Below, one piece after another: positions 16,320 through 25,102 of a DNA stretch of 64,000 nt. The stretch lies in assembly GCF_900090275.1 (NCBI RefSeq), contig NZ_LT607755.1:1550001-1614000 (forward strand), given 5' to 3'. Both the position numbers and the translations under genes were made by a program. Within the stretch, counting starts at the first letter, position 1. Every line of letters starts with the position of its first letter. The notes under the pieces were generated by a model, which did no database searches, had not been told where the DNA came from, and worked only from the letters and a program-made list of their open reading frames with translations. The DNA comes from Micromonospora zamorensis. GTDB lineage: Bacteria; Actinomycetota; Actinomycetes; Mycobacteriales; Micromonosporaceae.

Positions 16320-17618
16320 CTAGGCGTGCCCCGCCGCCGCGACCGGCCGGGGGTCGTCGGTGTGTCGTTCGGCCGGGTCGGAGGTCCGCTCGCCCTCCCG
16401 GTCCAGCAGTTGCATGACCGGAGTCGCCGTGATGCCGTGCACCACCACGGAGACGAGCACCACCAGCCCGACGGTCGCCCAGAGCAGCTCGGCCTGTGGA
16501 AAGTCGGCCTTCGTGGTGGCGTACGCGAGGTAGTAGAACGAGCCGACGCCGCGGATGCCGAACAACGAGATGACCCAGTGCTCGGCCGGCCGTCCTGGCG
16601 CGCCGCGCAGCGACAACCAGCCGATCAGCGGTCGGATCAGGAACACCAGTGCCAGCCCGACGGCGGCCGCCGGCCAGGTCAGCGGGGTCAGCAGACCGCC
16701 CACGATCGCGCCGCCGAGCAGCAGCAACAGCACGAGGGTGAGCAGCCGTTCGACCTGCTCGGCGAAGTCGTGCAGCACCGAGTGGAACTCGTGGGTCCGC
16801 TCGGCGGCCCGGATCGCCCGGGCGGCCACGAACACCGCCAGGAAGCCGTACCCGCCGACCACCTCCACCAGCCCGTACGCCAGGAACGTGGCGGCCAGCG
16901 CCAGGAAGCCCTCGGCGTGCCGGGCCAGCCGCAGCTCGCTGGGCGCGCGGAAGAACAACTTACCCAGCAGCCAACCGATGAGAAGGCCACCGCCGACGCC
17001 GACGCCCACCTTCCAGAGCACGTCCACCGTGAACCACTCGGCGAACCAGTCGCTCGGGGCGAGACTCGTCGAGGCGATGGCGATCGCGGCGTACACGAAC
17101 GGAAACGCCAGCCCGTCGTTGAGACCGGCCTCGGAGGTCAACGCGAAGCGGACCTCGTCCTCGGAATCCTCCACGTCGGTCGGTTCGCCCACCTGCACGT
17201 CGGCGGCGAGCACCGGGTCGGTCGGGGCCAACGCGGCACCCAACAGGAGTGCGGCGGCCGGCACCAACCCCGCCCACCACCAGCCGAGCAGGGCCACCGC
17301 CGCGATGCACAGTGGCATCGCGATCGCCAACAGCCGCCAGGTGGACGACCACCGCCGCCAACTCAACGGCCGGTCAATCTTGAGCCCGGCGCCCATCAGC
17401 GCGACGATCACCCCGATCTCGGTGAGGTGGGTCGTCAACTCCGGGTGGGCCAGCGGATCCGGTGTCGGTAGCCCCACCGGCAGCAGGAACACCAGCATGC
17501 CGAGGGCGAGGAAGGCGATCGGCATGGACAGTGGACGCTGCTCCAAGACCCGCGGGAGGATGCCCGCGAGCAGAGCGCCGAGGCCCACCAGCGCGAACGC
17601 CACATCTACCGGCTCCAC
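16320..17618 (-). CDS. Cation:proton antiporter (CPA1/NhaP type)
   Basis: 432 residues, about 12 membrane helices. Key CPA1 regions are visible: LGAALAPTDPVLAADVQVG (the TDP motif of helix 4) and LTSEAGLNDGLAFPFVYAAIA (the ND motif of helix 5). A long hydrophilic C terminus (SDPAERHTDDPRPV) is short compared with eukaryotic members. Exchanges Na+ or K+ for H+ across the cell membrane. The GTG at 17618 follows an AAAGGTGG site. Monocistronic. Confidence 0.9.
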   Translation of the reverse strand: MEPVDVAFALVGLGALLAGILPRVLEQRPLSMPIAFLALGMLVFLLPVGLPTPDPLAHPELTTHLTEIGVIVALMGAGLKIDRPLSWRRWSSTWRLLAIAMPLCIAAVALLGWWWAGLVPAAALLLGAALAPTDPVLAADVQVGEPTDVEDSEDEVRFALTSEAGLNDGLAFPFVYAAIAIASTSLAPSDWFAEWFTVDVLWKVGVGVGGGLLIGWLLGKLFFRAPSELRLARHAEGFLALAATFLAYGLVEVVGGYGFLAVFVAARAIRAAERTHEFHSVLHDFAEQVERLLTLVLLLLLGGAIVGGLLTPLTWPAAAVGLALVFLIRPLIGWLSLRGAPGRPAEHWVISLFGIRGVGSFYYLAYATTKADFPQAELLWATVGLVVLVSVVVHGITATPVMQLLDREGERTSDPAERHTDDPRPVAAAGHA

Positions 17619-17725
17619 GGCACCACCTTTCAGCCCGCACCCGCGAGGTGCGGGCAGGTGGTGACAGACCATGCCCCGCAGGGCCGGTCGCTATGCGCGG
17701 ACGGGTGGGTGAACCCGAGTGATCC

Positions 17726-18403
17726 TCACCGGGGTCGGGTGAGCGGCGAGTCCGCCAACTCGCCCAGCAGGGCGGCCGGGTCGTCGTACACCGCCACCGC
17801 GCCGGCGCCAGCCAGCTCGCCCCGACTGGTGCCGCCGCAGGTCAACCCCACGCAGGGGATGTTCAACTTGCCGGCCGCGACGACGTCCCACACCGAGTCG
17901 CCGACGAAGACCACCCGCTCCGCGGCCAACCCGGACTGCTCCAACGCGGCGACCAGGATGTCCGGTGCGGGCTTGCTCTGCTTCGCGTCCGCCGAGGAGG
18001 TGACAGTGTCGATCACGTCGTCAACGCCCAGTGCCCGACGGAGCGCGCCGACCTCGGGCTCCGAGGCGGAGGTGGCGAGCACCACCCGCAGCCCTCGCTC
18101 GGCGCAGGCGCGCAGCAGGTCCGCCGCCCCGGGCAGCGGCGTGAGTCGTTCCCAGTACTCGGCATAGAGGGTGTCGTGCGCGTCGCGCAGCTTCGTGTCG
18201 GCGTCGCGGTCCCGCTCTGGCCCGAGCAGGTGATCCAGGAGTTTGTCGGAACCCATCCCGATCGACCGGTGCACCATCGCCATCGGCACCGGCTGATCGG
18301 TCTGCCGCAGTGCCTCCCACCAGCTCACGGTGTGCAAATAGGTGGTGTCTACCAGGGTGCCATCGACGTCGAAGAAGACTCCGGCGGGCTCGTCGGTACG
18401 CAT
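17726..18403 (-). CDS. HAD-superfamily phosphatase (phosphoglycolate phosphatase-like)
   Basis: 225 residues, strong GGAGG site. Motif I is FFDVDGTLVDT, motif II VLATSAS, motif III the lysine in KQSKPAPDI, motif IV VFVGDSVWDV. An alpha-helical cap (about 20-85) makes it a subfamily IA enzyme such as phosphoglycolate phosphatase or beta-phosphoglucomutase. Lies 25 bases downstream of the SpoIIE-type gene on the same strand, so the two are probably cotranscribed, though no functional link is evident. Confidence 0.9.
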   Translation of the reverse strand: MRTDEPAGVFFDVDGTLVDTTYLHTVSWWEALRQTDQPVPMAMVHRSIGMGSDKLLDHLLGPERDRDADTKLRDAHDTLYAEYWERLTPLPGAADLLRACAERGLRVVLATSASEPEVGALRRALGVDDVIDTVTSSADAKQSKPAPDILVAALEQSGLAAERVVFVGDSVWDVVAAGKLNIPCVGLTCGGTSRGELAGAGAVAVYDDPAALLGELADSPLTRPR

Positions 18404-18428
18404 GGGCGTCCTCCTACCCTTCGGGCTC

Positions 18429-20567
18429 TCAGGAATGCGCGGCTGGCGGCGTGAGGATCTCGAACCAGACCGTGGAGCCGCGGACCGACGGGTCGGTGCC
18501 CCAGGCGTCGCTGAGCTCCTCGATCAGGCCGAGCCCGCGCCCACGACTGCTCAACGTGTCGGTGCGGGCCCGGGTCACGGTGCCCCGGGTGCCGGAATCG
18601 GCGACCGAGACCAGCAGCCGCTCGGGGCTGAGGTCGATCTCCACCCGGGCGGCGGTGCCAGCGTGCAGCAGCGCGTTGGTCGTCAGCTCGCTGGTGCACA
18701 GCACCGCCGCACCGATCACCGACTCGGGCACCTGCCACTCGGTCAGCTGGCCGGTCATCCAGTGCCGGACCCGGCTGGGGGCGGTCGGCTCCGCGGGCAC
18801 CTCCATGCTCGCCGAGCGACTCGGCTTGAGCGCGTGCTCGACCGCCAGCACGGCCACGTCGTCCTCGGTGCCGCCCGGAACCGCGGCGGTGGCCACCGCG
18901 CAGAGGGCGCGTGGGTCGCCACTGCCGGCCTTCGCGACGGCGTCACTGAGGGTGGTCAGCCCGGCGGTCAGGCTCTGCCGGCGACGTTCCACCACCCCGT
19001 CGCTGAACAGCAGCAGGGTGTCGCCCGGGCGGAACTCGACAGTCGTGGTGCCCGGCCGGCCGCCCAGACCGAGCGGGGGCCCGGCGGGGACGTCCACGTA
19101 CTCGGCGTGGGAGCGGCCCTCCGGGTCGCCCCGGCGGATGAGCGGGGCGGGGTGGCCGGCACTGGCCAGGGTCAGCTGCCGCCGCTCCGCGTCGATCACC
19201 CCGAACACGACGGTGACGAACAGCTCATGGGTGCCGGCCTCCACGCCCAGGCTGGTCACCAGCCGGTCCAGCCCGGCCAGCACCGCGCCCGGTGCCGGGT
19301 CGGACAGGGCCAGCGCGCGCAGCGCGGCCCGGACCTGCCCCATCCGCGCGGCGGCCTGCACGTCGTGCCCGGCGACGTCGCCCAGCACCACGCCCAGCGT
19401 GCCGTCGGGCAGCAGGAACGCGTCGTAGAAGTCGCCGCCGGCCGCGTTGCCGTCGACCCCCGGGTCGTAACGGGCCGCGATCCGCAGCCGGGGCAGGTCT
19501 GGCAGGTGCTCCGGCAACATGCTGCGCTGCAACAGCTGAGCCGTGCCGTGCTGGGTCTCGAAGCGGCGGGCCCGCTCCGCGGCCTGGCCGATCAGCTCGG
19601 CCGAGGCGGCCAGCAGTGCCCGCTCGGCGGGGGACCAGGTGTGCGGGACCTGGTAGCCGACCGCCAGCCCGCCGCGCACCACCGAGGTGCCCAGGGGGAG
19701 GGCCGCCATCGAGCGGATCTTCTGGTCGTGGCGGTCCACAGCGGTCTCCCGCAGCGGTTGCCCGTCCCGAACGAACGACGGGCCGCCGGAGCGCGCCGCC
19801 TGCACCACCGGGGCCGACCAGTCCGCCGGAGCGCGTCGCCAGAGCGGGGGAAGCCGCTCGTCGGCCTCGTCCAGCAACTCGCCACGGACCCGGCGCACCA
19901 TGCGCCAACCGCCACCGCCCTCGTCGACCGCGAACGAGACCTGGTCGGGGTCGAACGTGGTGATCGCGTAGCGCAGCGCCACCCGGGCCACGTCGTCGAG
20001 GGTGAGCGTGCCGGCGAGCGCCGCAGCCACCTCGCTGAGGCTCTGCAACTGCTCGGTGACGTGGGTGGTCTCGGCCGCGACCGCCAACACGCCGACGATC
20101 TGCCCGGCGCTGTCGCGCACCGGCGAGTAGCCCCGGGTGAAGACCGCCTGCTCCACGGTCGGGGAATACCCACGAACCAACGGCAGGGTGGACTCCTTCT
20201 CCAGGAACGGCTCGCCCTGCCGGTAGCTGCGCTCGATCACCTCACCCACGCCGGGCAGCGCCCAGATCTCCGCGAACACCTCTGCTGCCGGGCGGCCGAG
20301 GGCGCTCGGGTGCTTGGTGCCCAGCAACTCGGCGTAACCGGCGTTGTAGAGCAGCACGAGGTCGTCGCCGTACGCCAGGGCCATCGGCATCGGCGAGGCG
20401 AGGATCAGCTCGACCACGACCCGGATCGCCATGTCCCAGCTCTCGGGCGGGCCCAGCGGGGTGTCGGCCCAGTCGTGGGCGAGCACGGCAGCGGCCGCAC
20501 CGGAGCCGGTGGGTGCACCCGGGCCCGGGGTTGCTGGCATGGGGACTCGCCCGACCGTTCCTGGCAT
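18429..20567 (-). CDS. PAS-GAF-PP2C(SpoIIE)-HATPase signalling protein
   Basis: 712 residues. PAS-like sensor at about 40-165 (WDMAIRVVVELILASPMPM, LLYNAGYAELLG). GAF at about 170-340. SpoIIE-type PP2C phosphatase at about 350-570, with metal residues in GGDFYDAFLLPDG, VLGDVAGHDVQAA and LLLFSDGVVE. A C-terminal RsbW-like ATPase (about 590-705) has SELTTNALLHAG and the G-box RGRGLGLIEELSD. Combining phosphatase and kinase-like domains suggests control of an anti-sigma-antagonist switch. The stress sigma factor in this window is a possible distant target (inference). Start may instead be the ATG nine codons in. Confidence 0.9.
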   Translation of the reverse strand: MPGTVGRVPMPATPGPGAPTGSGAAAAVLAHDWADTPLGPPESWDMAIRVVVELILASPMPMALAYGDDLVLLYNAGYAELLGTKHPSALGRPAAEVFAEIWALPGVGEVIERSYRQGEPFLEKESTLPLVRGYSPTVEQAVFTRGYSPVRDSAGQIVGVLAVAAETTHVTEQLQSLSEVAAALAGTLTLDDVARVALRYAITTFDPDQVSFAVDEGGGGWRMVRRVRGELLDEADERLPPLWRRAPADWSAPVVQAARSGGPSFVRDGQPLRETAVDRHDQKIRSMAALPLGTSVVRGGLAVGYQVPHTWSPAERALLAASAELIGQAAERARRFETQHGTAQLLQRSMLPEHLPDLPRLRIAARYDPGVDGNAAGGDFYDAFLLPDGTLGVVLGDVAGHDVQAAARMGQVRAALRALALSDPAPGAVLAGLDRLVTSLGVEAGTHELFVTVVFGVIDAERRQLTLASAGHPAPLIRRGDPEGRSHAEYVDVPAGPPLGLGGRPGTTTVEFRPGDTLLLFSDGVVERRRQSLTAGLTTLSDAVAKAGSGDPRALCAVATAAVPGGTEDDVAVLAVEHALKPSRSASMEVPAEPTAPSRVRHWMTGQLTEWQVPESVIGAAVLCTSELTTNALLHAGTAARVEIDLSPERLLVSVADSGTRGTVTRARTDTLSSRGRGLGLIEELSDAWGTDPSVRGSTVWFEILTPPAAHS

Positions 20568-20765
20568 GTCCGCAGCCTAGTCGGCCGACCGGGAAAGGCA
20601 TCCGATCATGGCCCTGGGCTGTCGCGGCCCCGTTCGCGGTGGCCGTTCGGGCAGTTCAGGGCCCCTGTTCGGCAGCTTGTCGCAAAAAACGCGGCGCTCT
20701 GCGCGGAGTGCCGCACCGGTAGCCGGGTATGCGCCCGGCGCAGTCCATGCGACAGGAGGGACATC

Positions 20766-21575
20766 ATGCTGAAAACCCTCGCGGTCCGGCAGGCCGATAT
20801 CGGCGATGCCATCGCCGACACCTGGAGGTCGGTGCTGCTCTTCATCCCGAAGGCAGTGGCCTTCATCGTCATCCTCGTGGTCGGCTGGCTCATCGCCAGA
20901 GCCGTCCTCAAGATCGTGGATACGGTGCTGGAACGGGTGCACTTCGACCAGGCCGTCGAACGGGGCGGCATCAAACGGGCCCTGGAGAGAACGAAGTACG
21001 ACGCCAGCGACATTCTGGCCAGACTGGCGTACTACGCCGTACTGCTGTTCACGCTGCAGTTCGCCTTCGGAGTCTGGGGGCCCAACGCGATCAGTGACCT
21101 GATCAGCGGCGTGGTGTCCTGGCTGCCACGTGCGTTCATCGCGATCGTCATCGTGGTGGTGGCGGCTGCGATCGCCAACGCTGTCCGGGATCTGGTCACC
21201 GGGGCGCTGGGCGGGCTCTCGTACGGCAAGGTCCTGGCCGACCTGGCGGCGATATTCATCATCGCTCTCGGCGTGATCGCCGCGCTGAACCAGGTGGGTA
21301 TCGCCACCACGGTGACCACTCCGGTGCTGATCGCGGTGCTCGCCACTGTGGCTGGCATCCTGATCGTCGGTGTCGGTGGCGGCCTCGTGAAGCCGATGCA
21401 GAAGCGCTGGGACGGCTGGCTGGACCGGGCCGCCCAGGAGGCCCGGGCGGTGCAGCAGCAGCGTCAGGCCACGGCGGCCGGACGGAGCGACGTGGAGCGG
21501 CAGATGGCCGACCGCGGGGGCGACCGCACCCAGGCGATGCCTCGGGTGGACGAAGCCCAGCAGTACCGCTCGTAA
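20766..21575 (+). CDS. TM-helix / small-conductance channel-like membrane protein
   Basis: 269 residues, AGGAGGG site. The helix FIPKAVAFIVILVVGWLIARAVLKIVD with a glycine-tryptophan bend is the conserved 'TM_helix' repeat of CmpX-type proteins. At least four hydrophobic segments follow, including a glycine-rich LIVGVGGGLVKPMQKRW. A hydrophilic, glutamine-rich tail ends the protein. Related proteins resemble mechanosensitive channels without the MscS beta domain. Divergent from the SpoIIE-type gene. A frame that appears to extend this ORF 2.4 kb upstream is antisense to that gene and is not real. Confidence 0.82.
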   Translation: MLKTLAVRQADIGDAIADTWRSVLLFIPKAVAFIVILVVGWLIARAVLKIVDTVLERVHFDQAVERGGIKRALERTKYDASDILARLAYYAVLLFTLQFAFGVWGPNAISDLISGVVSWLPRAFIAIVIVVVAAAIANAVRDLVTGALGGLSYGKVLADLAAIFIIALGVIAALNQVGIATTVTTPVLIAVLATVAGILIVGVGGGLVKPMQKRWDGWLDRAAQEARAVQQQRQATAAGRSDVERQMADRGGDRTQAMPRVDEAQQYRS

Positions 21576-21597
21576 GGGTTCGTAACGGTACGGCGGT

Positions 21598-21636
21598 GGG
21601 GAGGGTGTTCCGCGTACGACGCGGGGTGCCCTCCCC
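21598..21636. terminator. Bidirectional hairpin terminator
   Basis: GGGGAGGG ... CCCTCCCC with an inner CCGCG/CGCGG pair around TACGA. Lies between the convergent channel-like and DUF6401-like genes. Confidence 0.75.
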
Positions 21637-21643
21637 GCGCGCG

Positions 21644-21997
21644 TCAGGCCCCGTCGAGCGAGCGGGCCATCGCGCAGACCGCGAGCAGTCGGGTGAGCAG
21701 CCATTCCGGCTCGCTCCAGTCGACCGGCCCACCCGGCGGCGTCCACCCGTGCTCCAGGGCAGCCTCGCGGACCCCCTCGGCATAGCCGGCGAGCGCCGCG
21801 GCGGTCAGCGGTTGACGGTCCCCGTCGAGGCTGTCCCGGACGGCGGCCGCGTGCTGGTCGACGAGGGCCAGCAGCCCCGGTCGCGCCGCGGCGGCGGTCA
21901 GCCCGACAGTGCCGATGGAGACGGTGAGGGCGGCCAGGGTAGACCGCGCCGAGTCGACGGCGGTACGGGAGGCGACCCGGTTGAACGGCACACGCAT
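21644..21997 (-). CDS. Conserved hypothetical, DUF6401-like
   Basis: 117 residues, mostly helical. Landmarks are RPGLLALVDQHAAAVRDSL, a LAGYAEGVREAALEHGW block and the tryptophan-rich end VDWSEPEWLLTRLLAVCAMA. These fit my recollection of DUF6401, a small actinobacterial family sometimes found near natural-product genes. The family assignment should be treated as tentative. No strong ribosome site; the ATG at 21997 is the first after the divergent promoter region. Confidence 0.6.
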   Translation of the reverse strand: MRVPFNRVASRTAVDSARSTLAALTVSIGTVGLTAAAARPGLLALVDQHAAAVRDSLDGDRQPLTAAALAGYAEGVREAALEHGWTPPGGPVDWSEPEWLLTRLLAVCAMARSLDGA

Positions 21998-22158
21998 GGT
22001 GACCGAGGCTAACCGACCGGTGACCGGGTCGACCTCGGCCGCTCGGCGGATGTCGGCTGCGCCACTGGGTGACCAGTGCTGACCGCGGGGGTTGATCCGG
22101 CACAGACGGGGCAGCAGGAGAACACCCACGGATCACGGGACACGGCACGGAGGCACGG

Positions 22159-22608
22159 ATGGGACAGCAGGCGGACGGACCGGACGAGCAGCACCAGCGG
22201 CCACCGGGGGTGAGTGACGAGACGGTCGCCGCGCTCGGCAAGCTCAGCGAGGCGCTGGAGTGTGTGGAGCGGGCCCGGGGGCACCTGTACTCCCTGCACC
22301 AGTTGATCGGGCACGCCGACCTGATGCTCGACGACGCGGTGGAGCAGTTTCGCGCCGCCGGGCATCAGCGGCTCGCCGAGCGGATCGACACTGAGTTGCT
22401 GGGTCGTAACGTCATCGCCGGGCGGTGGACGTTCCAGATCGTCGAGGACTTCGACGACGGCTACCACGCGCTGTTCCGCGAGGTGGACCAACAGGCCCGT
22501 GACGAGTTGGTGGGCGGGCGACGCCACCTCTACGAGGCGGAGATGAAGGAGCGTCGCCGCAGTCGGGGCCGGCCGGGGCACGAGGCCCGACCGGTCAGCG
22601 AGGGCTAG
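22159..22608 (+). CDS. Conserved actinobacterial hypothetical protein
   Basis: 149 residues with a GGAGG site 6 bases before the ATG. Predicted soluble and helical. The central part VERARGHLYSLHQLIGHADLMLDDAVEQF looks like a helical hairpin, and a charged, arginine-rich tail follows (MKERRRSRGRPGHEAR). No catalytic motif recognised. Its stop codon TAG shares bases with the TAG of the opposite-strand gene (CTAG), so the two genes end on the same four bases. Confidence 0.65.
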   Translation: MGQQADGPDEQHQRPPGVSDETVAALGKLSEALECVERARGHLYSLHQLIGHADLMLDDAVEQFRAAGHQRLAERIDTELLGRNVIAGRWTFQIVEDFDDGYHALFREVDQQARDELVGGRRHLYEAEMKERRRSRGRPGHEARPVSEG

Positions 22609-22814
22609 TCGCCGGTCGCGTTGGCGGGGCGTCGCCGCGCCGCGTCGTCAGCGATGATCACGATGGCCACCATCAGCGCGACGCAGAGGCTGAACAGCCA
22701 CGACTCGTCAGCGACGAGCCAGGCGGACACGGGTGCCTGCAGCGCGGCGAGCATGAAGCCGAGCCAGGCGAGCCGGCGCTGACGCGTGGAGAGGATTCCG
22801 GAGCCTTGATGCAT
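22605..22814 (-). CDS. Small two-helix membrane protein
   Basis: 69 residues. Two hydrophobic segments are RLAWLGFMLAALQAPVSAWL and WLFSLCVALMVAIVIIA, with a positively charged end (DDAARRRPANATGD). No family recognised. The ATG lacks a good ribosome site, so the exact start is uncertain. Converges on the preceding hypothetical gene with a shared CTAG stop. Confidence 0.5.
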   Translation of the reverse strand: MHQGSGILSTRQRRLAWLGFMLAALQAPVSAWLVADESWLFSLCVALMVAIVIIADDAARRRPANATGD

Positions 22815-22972
22815 CCCGAAATTCTTACGCGAACACGCCGGGTTGCCGTCCTCCGATCGGCCGATTCTGGATGAGCTGTCCGTTTTCTCGACCGTCCGGA
22901 CACGACTTCTTTGCGCCGGGGGCGCTCGGGTGCCGACGGCGCTAAGGTGCCCCTGCGGCAGGATGGTGTCTC

Positions 22973-24262
22973 GTGTCCACCACGCCTCCACGGCCCCGTG
23001 CCTCGCTGCTCCTGCTGGCCTACCTCGCGTTCGTCAGCCTCGGCCTGCCCGACGGCCTGCTCGGCGTCGCCTGGCCGTCGATCCGGGGCGACTTCGGTGT
23101 CCCGACCGAGGCGGTCGGGTGGGTGCTGACCGCCGGCACCGTCGGCTATCTCACCTCCAGCGTCCTGGCCGGGTTCACACTGGCCCGGGTCGGCGTGGGC
23201 GCGCTGCTCGCCGGGAGCACCCTGCTGGCCAGCCTGGCGCTGACCGGCTATTCCGTGAGCCCCGTGCTGGCCGTGCTGGTGGGCTGTGCGTTGCTGCTCG
23301 GTCTCGGGTCCGGCGCGGTCGACTCCGGGCTCAACGCGTACGCCGCCGGGGCCTTCGGCCCGCGCCACATGAACTGGCTGCACGCCTTCTTCGGCCTGGG
23401 CGTGGCGATCGGTCCGCTGATCATGACTGCGGTGCTGAGCGGCGGCCTGGCCTGGCGCTGGGGTTACGGCATCGTGGCCGGAGCCCAGATCCTCCTCGCC
23501 ATCGCCTTCGCGCTCACCGTGCGAGCCTGGCAACGTCGCGTACCGGCCAGCACGGAGGCGGCCGACGTCACACCCGCCGAGACTCCGGCGGTCGTCCGGC
23601 TTCCGGTCCGGGCGACGCTGCGACTGCCGGCGGTCTGGTCGGGGACGGTCGCCTTCGCGCTGTACGTGGCCATCGAGGTGTCCGCCGGCCTCTGGGCGTT
23701 CCTGCTGCTCACCGAGGGGCGTGGGCTGAGCGCCGAGGTGGCCGGCGGCTGCGTCTCCGCGTACTGGGGCAGCCTCTTCGTCGGCCGGGTCGTGCAGGGG
23801 GTGGTGGCCGAGCGGCTGGGGGCCGGCCTGGTGTTGCGCGCCAGCCTGGCCGGGATGGCCGTGGGCGCGTTGCTGATCGCCGTTCCCGGGCCGGCCGTGC
23901 TGGCGGTGGCCGGCCTGGTCGTGGTCGGGTTCGCCGCCGCGCCGGTGTTCCCGCTGCTCACCCTCACCACCGCCGACCGGGTCGGCGCGGCGCACGCGGA
24001 CCGGGCAATCGGGCTCCAGATCGGCGCGTCCGGCATCGGCGCCGCGCTCGTCCCGGCCGGCCTCGGTGTCCTGATCGGCAACACGTCGGTGCAGGTGCTG
24101 GGCTCGGCCCTGCTGGTGCTCGCGCTGGCGTTGATCGTGCTGTACGAGTGGGGCGCTCGTCGCTCGACCGGCCGGCCCACCGCACACCCGGTGCCCGCGC
24201 AGACCGGCGGGGAGGGTCAGCCGACGTCGGGGCCGGTCCGTCCGGTGGTGGACGGGCGGTAG
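22973..24262 (+). CDS. MFS transporter
   Basis: 429 residues, GTG start after AGGATGG. About 12 hydrophobic helices in two halves, with a loop near 190-205. The opening FVSLGLPDGLLGVAWPSIRGDFGV and the glycine-rich GCALLLGLGSGAVDSGLN helix recall the fucose/glucose:H+ symporter-like and YfkF-type MFS groups, which share GLPDG. Substrate unknown. The last 46 bases overlap the convergent acidic-protein gene. Confidence 0.9.
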   Translation: MSTTPPRPRASLLLLAYLAFVSLGLPDGLLGVAWPSIRGDFGVPTEAVGWVLTAGTVGYLTSSVLAGFTLARVGVGALLAGSTLLASLALTGYSVSPVLAVLVGCALLLGLGSGAVDSGLNAYAAGAFGPRHMNWLHAFFGLGVAIGPLIMTAVLSGGLAWRWGYGIVAGAQILLAIAFALTVRAWQRRVPASTEAADVTPAETPAVVRLPVRATLRLPAVWSGTVAFALYVAIEVSAGLWAFLLLTEGRGLSAEVAGGCVSAYWGSLFVGRVVQGVVAERLGAGLVLRASLAGMAVGALLIAVPGPAVLAVAGLVVVGFAAAPVFPLLTLTTADRVGAAHADRAIGLQIGASGIGAALVPAGLGVLIGNTSVQVLGSALLVLALALIVLYEWGARRSTGRPTAHPVPAQTGGEGQPTSGPVRPVVDGR

Positions 24263-24480
24263 CGGCGCTCCGGATCGGTGTCCTCCCGGCTGTTGCCCTG
24301 GGCCTGTCCCTTACGGTCGTCCGCTGCCGGCCCGTGGCCGAACGTCGCCTCTTCCCCCGCGTCGTTGCCGGTCACGTCGTCGGCCTGCCCGTCGATGCTG
24401 GAGCCGGCCACGGCCTGCTCCAGCTCTTCCAACGGAAGCCGTTCCTCGTCCCGCCACACCCTGATGTTGTCGTCGGTCAT
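24217..24480 (-). CDS. Acidic disordered small protein
   Basis: 87 residues, very rich in D, E, G, Q and R. It starts MTDDNIRVWRDEERLPLEEL and has no hydrophobic core, so it is predicted to be disordered. No family recognised. Third-position GC and the ATG support coding, but there is no strong ribosome site and the 3' end lies antisense within the MFS gene. It sits in a run of stress-type small proteins, which is its only functional hint. Confidence 0.5.
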   Translation of the reverse strand: MTDDNIRVWRDEERLPLEELEQAVAGSSIDGQADDVTGNDAGEEATFGHGPAADDRKGQAQGNSREDTDPERRYRPSTTGRTGPDVG

Positions 24481-24541
24481 GTCTTCAGCCGTACCCGGGC
24501 GCGATGATCGCAAACGGTGGTGTGCGAAAGGCTCGGACACG

Positions 24542-24573
24542 GCGATGGCCGCCAGGAATCTGGCGGCCATCGC
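24542..24573. terminator. Strong hairpin terminator
   Basis: Perfect 14-base stem GCGATGGCCGCCAG / CTGGCGGCCATCGC with a GAAT loop, immediately downstream (minus strand) of the SRPBCC stop. Confidence 0.85.
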
Positions 24574-24588
24574 TGTCACTGCTCAGGG

Positions 24589-25050
24589 TCACGGCTGGGG
24601 ACGGTCCACCGACCCACGCCAGGCGCCGGTCTCCTGACCGCGCCGCTCGATGAAGGTCTTGAACCGCTCCAGGTCGCCCTTGGCGCGCCGGTCGACGATG
24701 CCGAGCTTGTCACCGGCCTGCTCGACCACCCCGTGCGGCTCGAACTCGAGCTGGAGGGTGACCCGGGTCTTGTCCTCGTCGAGCCGGTGGAAGGTCACCA
24801 CACCGGCCTGCTGGGTGCCACCGGTCGAGCGCCAGGCGACCCGCTCGTCGGGGAGCTGCTCGGTGATCTCGGCGTCGAACTCACGCTTCACCCCGGCGAT
24901 GTCCACCGTCCAGTGGGTCATCGTGTCGGAGAGCTGCCGGACCTCCTGCACGCCCTCCATGAACTGCGGGAACTCCTCGAACTGCGTCCACTGGTCGTAC
25001 GCGGTGCGTACGGGCACGGCAACGTCGACATGTTCGGTTACGCCACTCAT
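24589..25050 (-). CDS. SRPBCC (polyketide cyclase/START-like) protein
   Basis: 153 residues with an excellent GGAGG site. The START-like layout is clear: TEHVDVAVPVRTAYDQWTQFEEFPQFM, VREFDAEITEQLPDERVAWRS, then beta strands and the long C-terminal helix (VEQAGDKLGIVDRRAKGDLERFKTFIE). Single-domain members of this type bind hydrophobic ligands; their roles in actinobacteria are mostly unknown. Upstream on the same strand, 52 bases away, is the DUF2795 gene, so both may belong to one stress operon. Confidence 0.9.
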   Translation of the reverse strand: MSGVTEHVDVAVPVRTAYDQWTQFEEFPQFMEGVQEVRQLSDTMTHWTVDIAGVKREFDAEITEQLPDERVAWRSTGGTQQAGVVTFHRLDEDKTRVTLQLEFEPHGVVEQAGDKLGIVDRRAKGDLERFKTFIERRGQETGAWRGSVDRPQP

Positions 25051-25102
25051 CAGAGAACCTCCTTCAGTCGCCAATGGTCGTCGGATCGGGGGGCGATCCT
25101 TC

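Noticed and set aside
18342..20765. Very long plus-strand reading frame that appears to extend the channel-like gene upstream by about 800 codons.
   Set aside because: It is antisense to the SpoIIE-type gene, which has full domain motifs; an ATG with a strong ribosome site at 20766 starts the real gene.
20566..20765. SigB-type promoter (GGGTAT at about 20726) before the channel-like gene.
   Set aside because: No matching GTTT element at the correct spacing.
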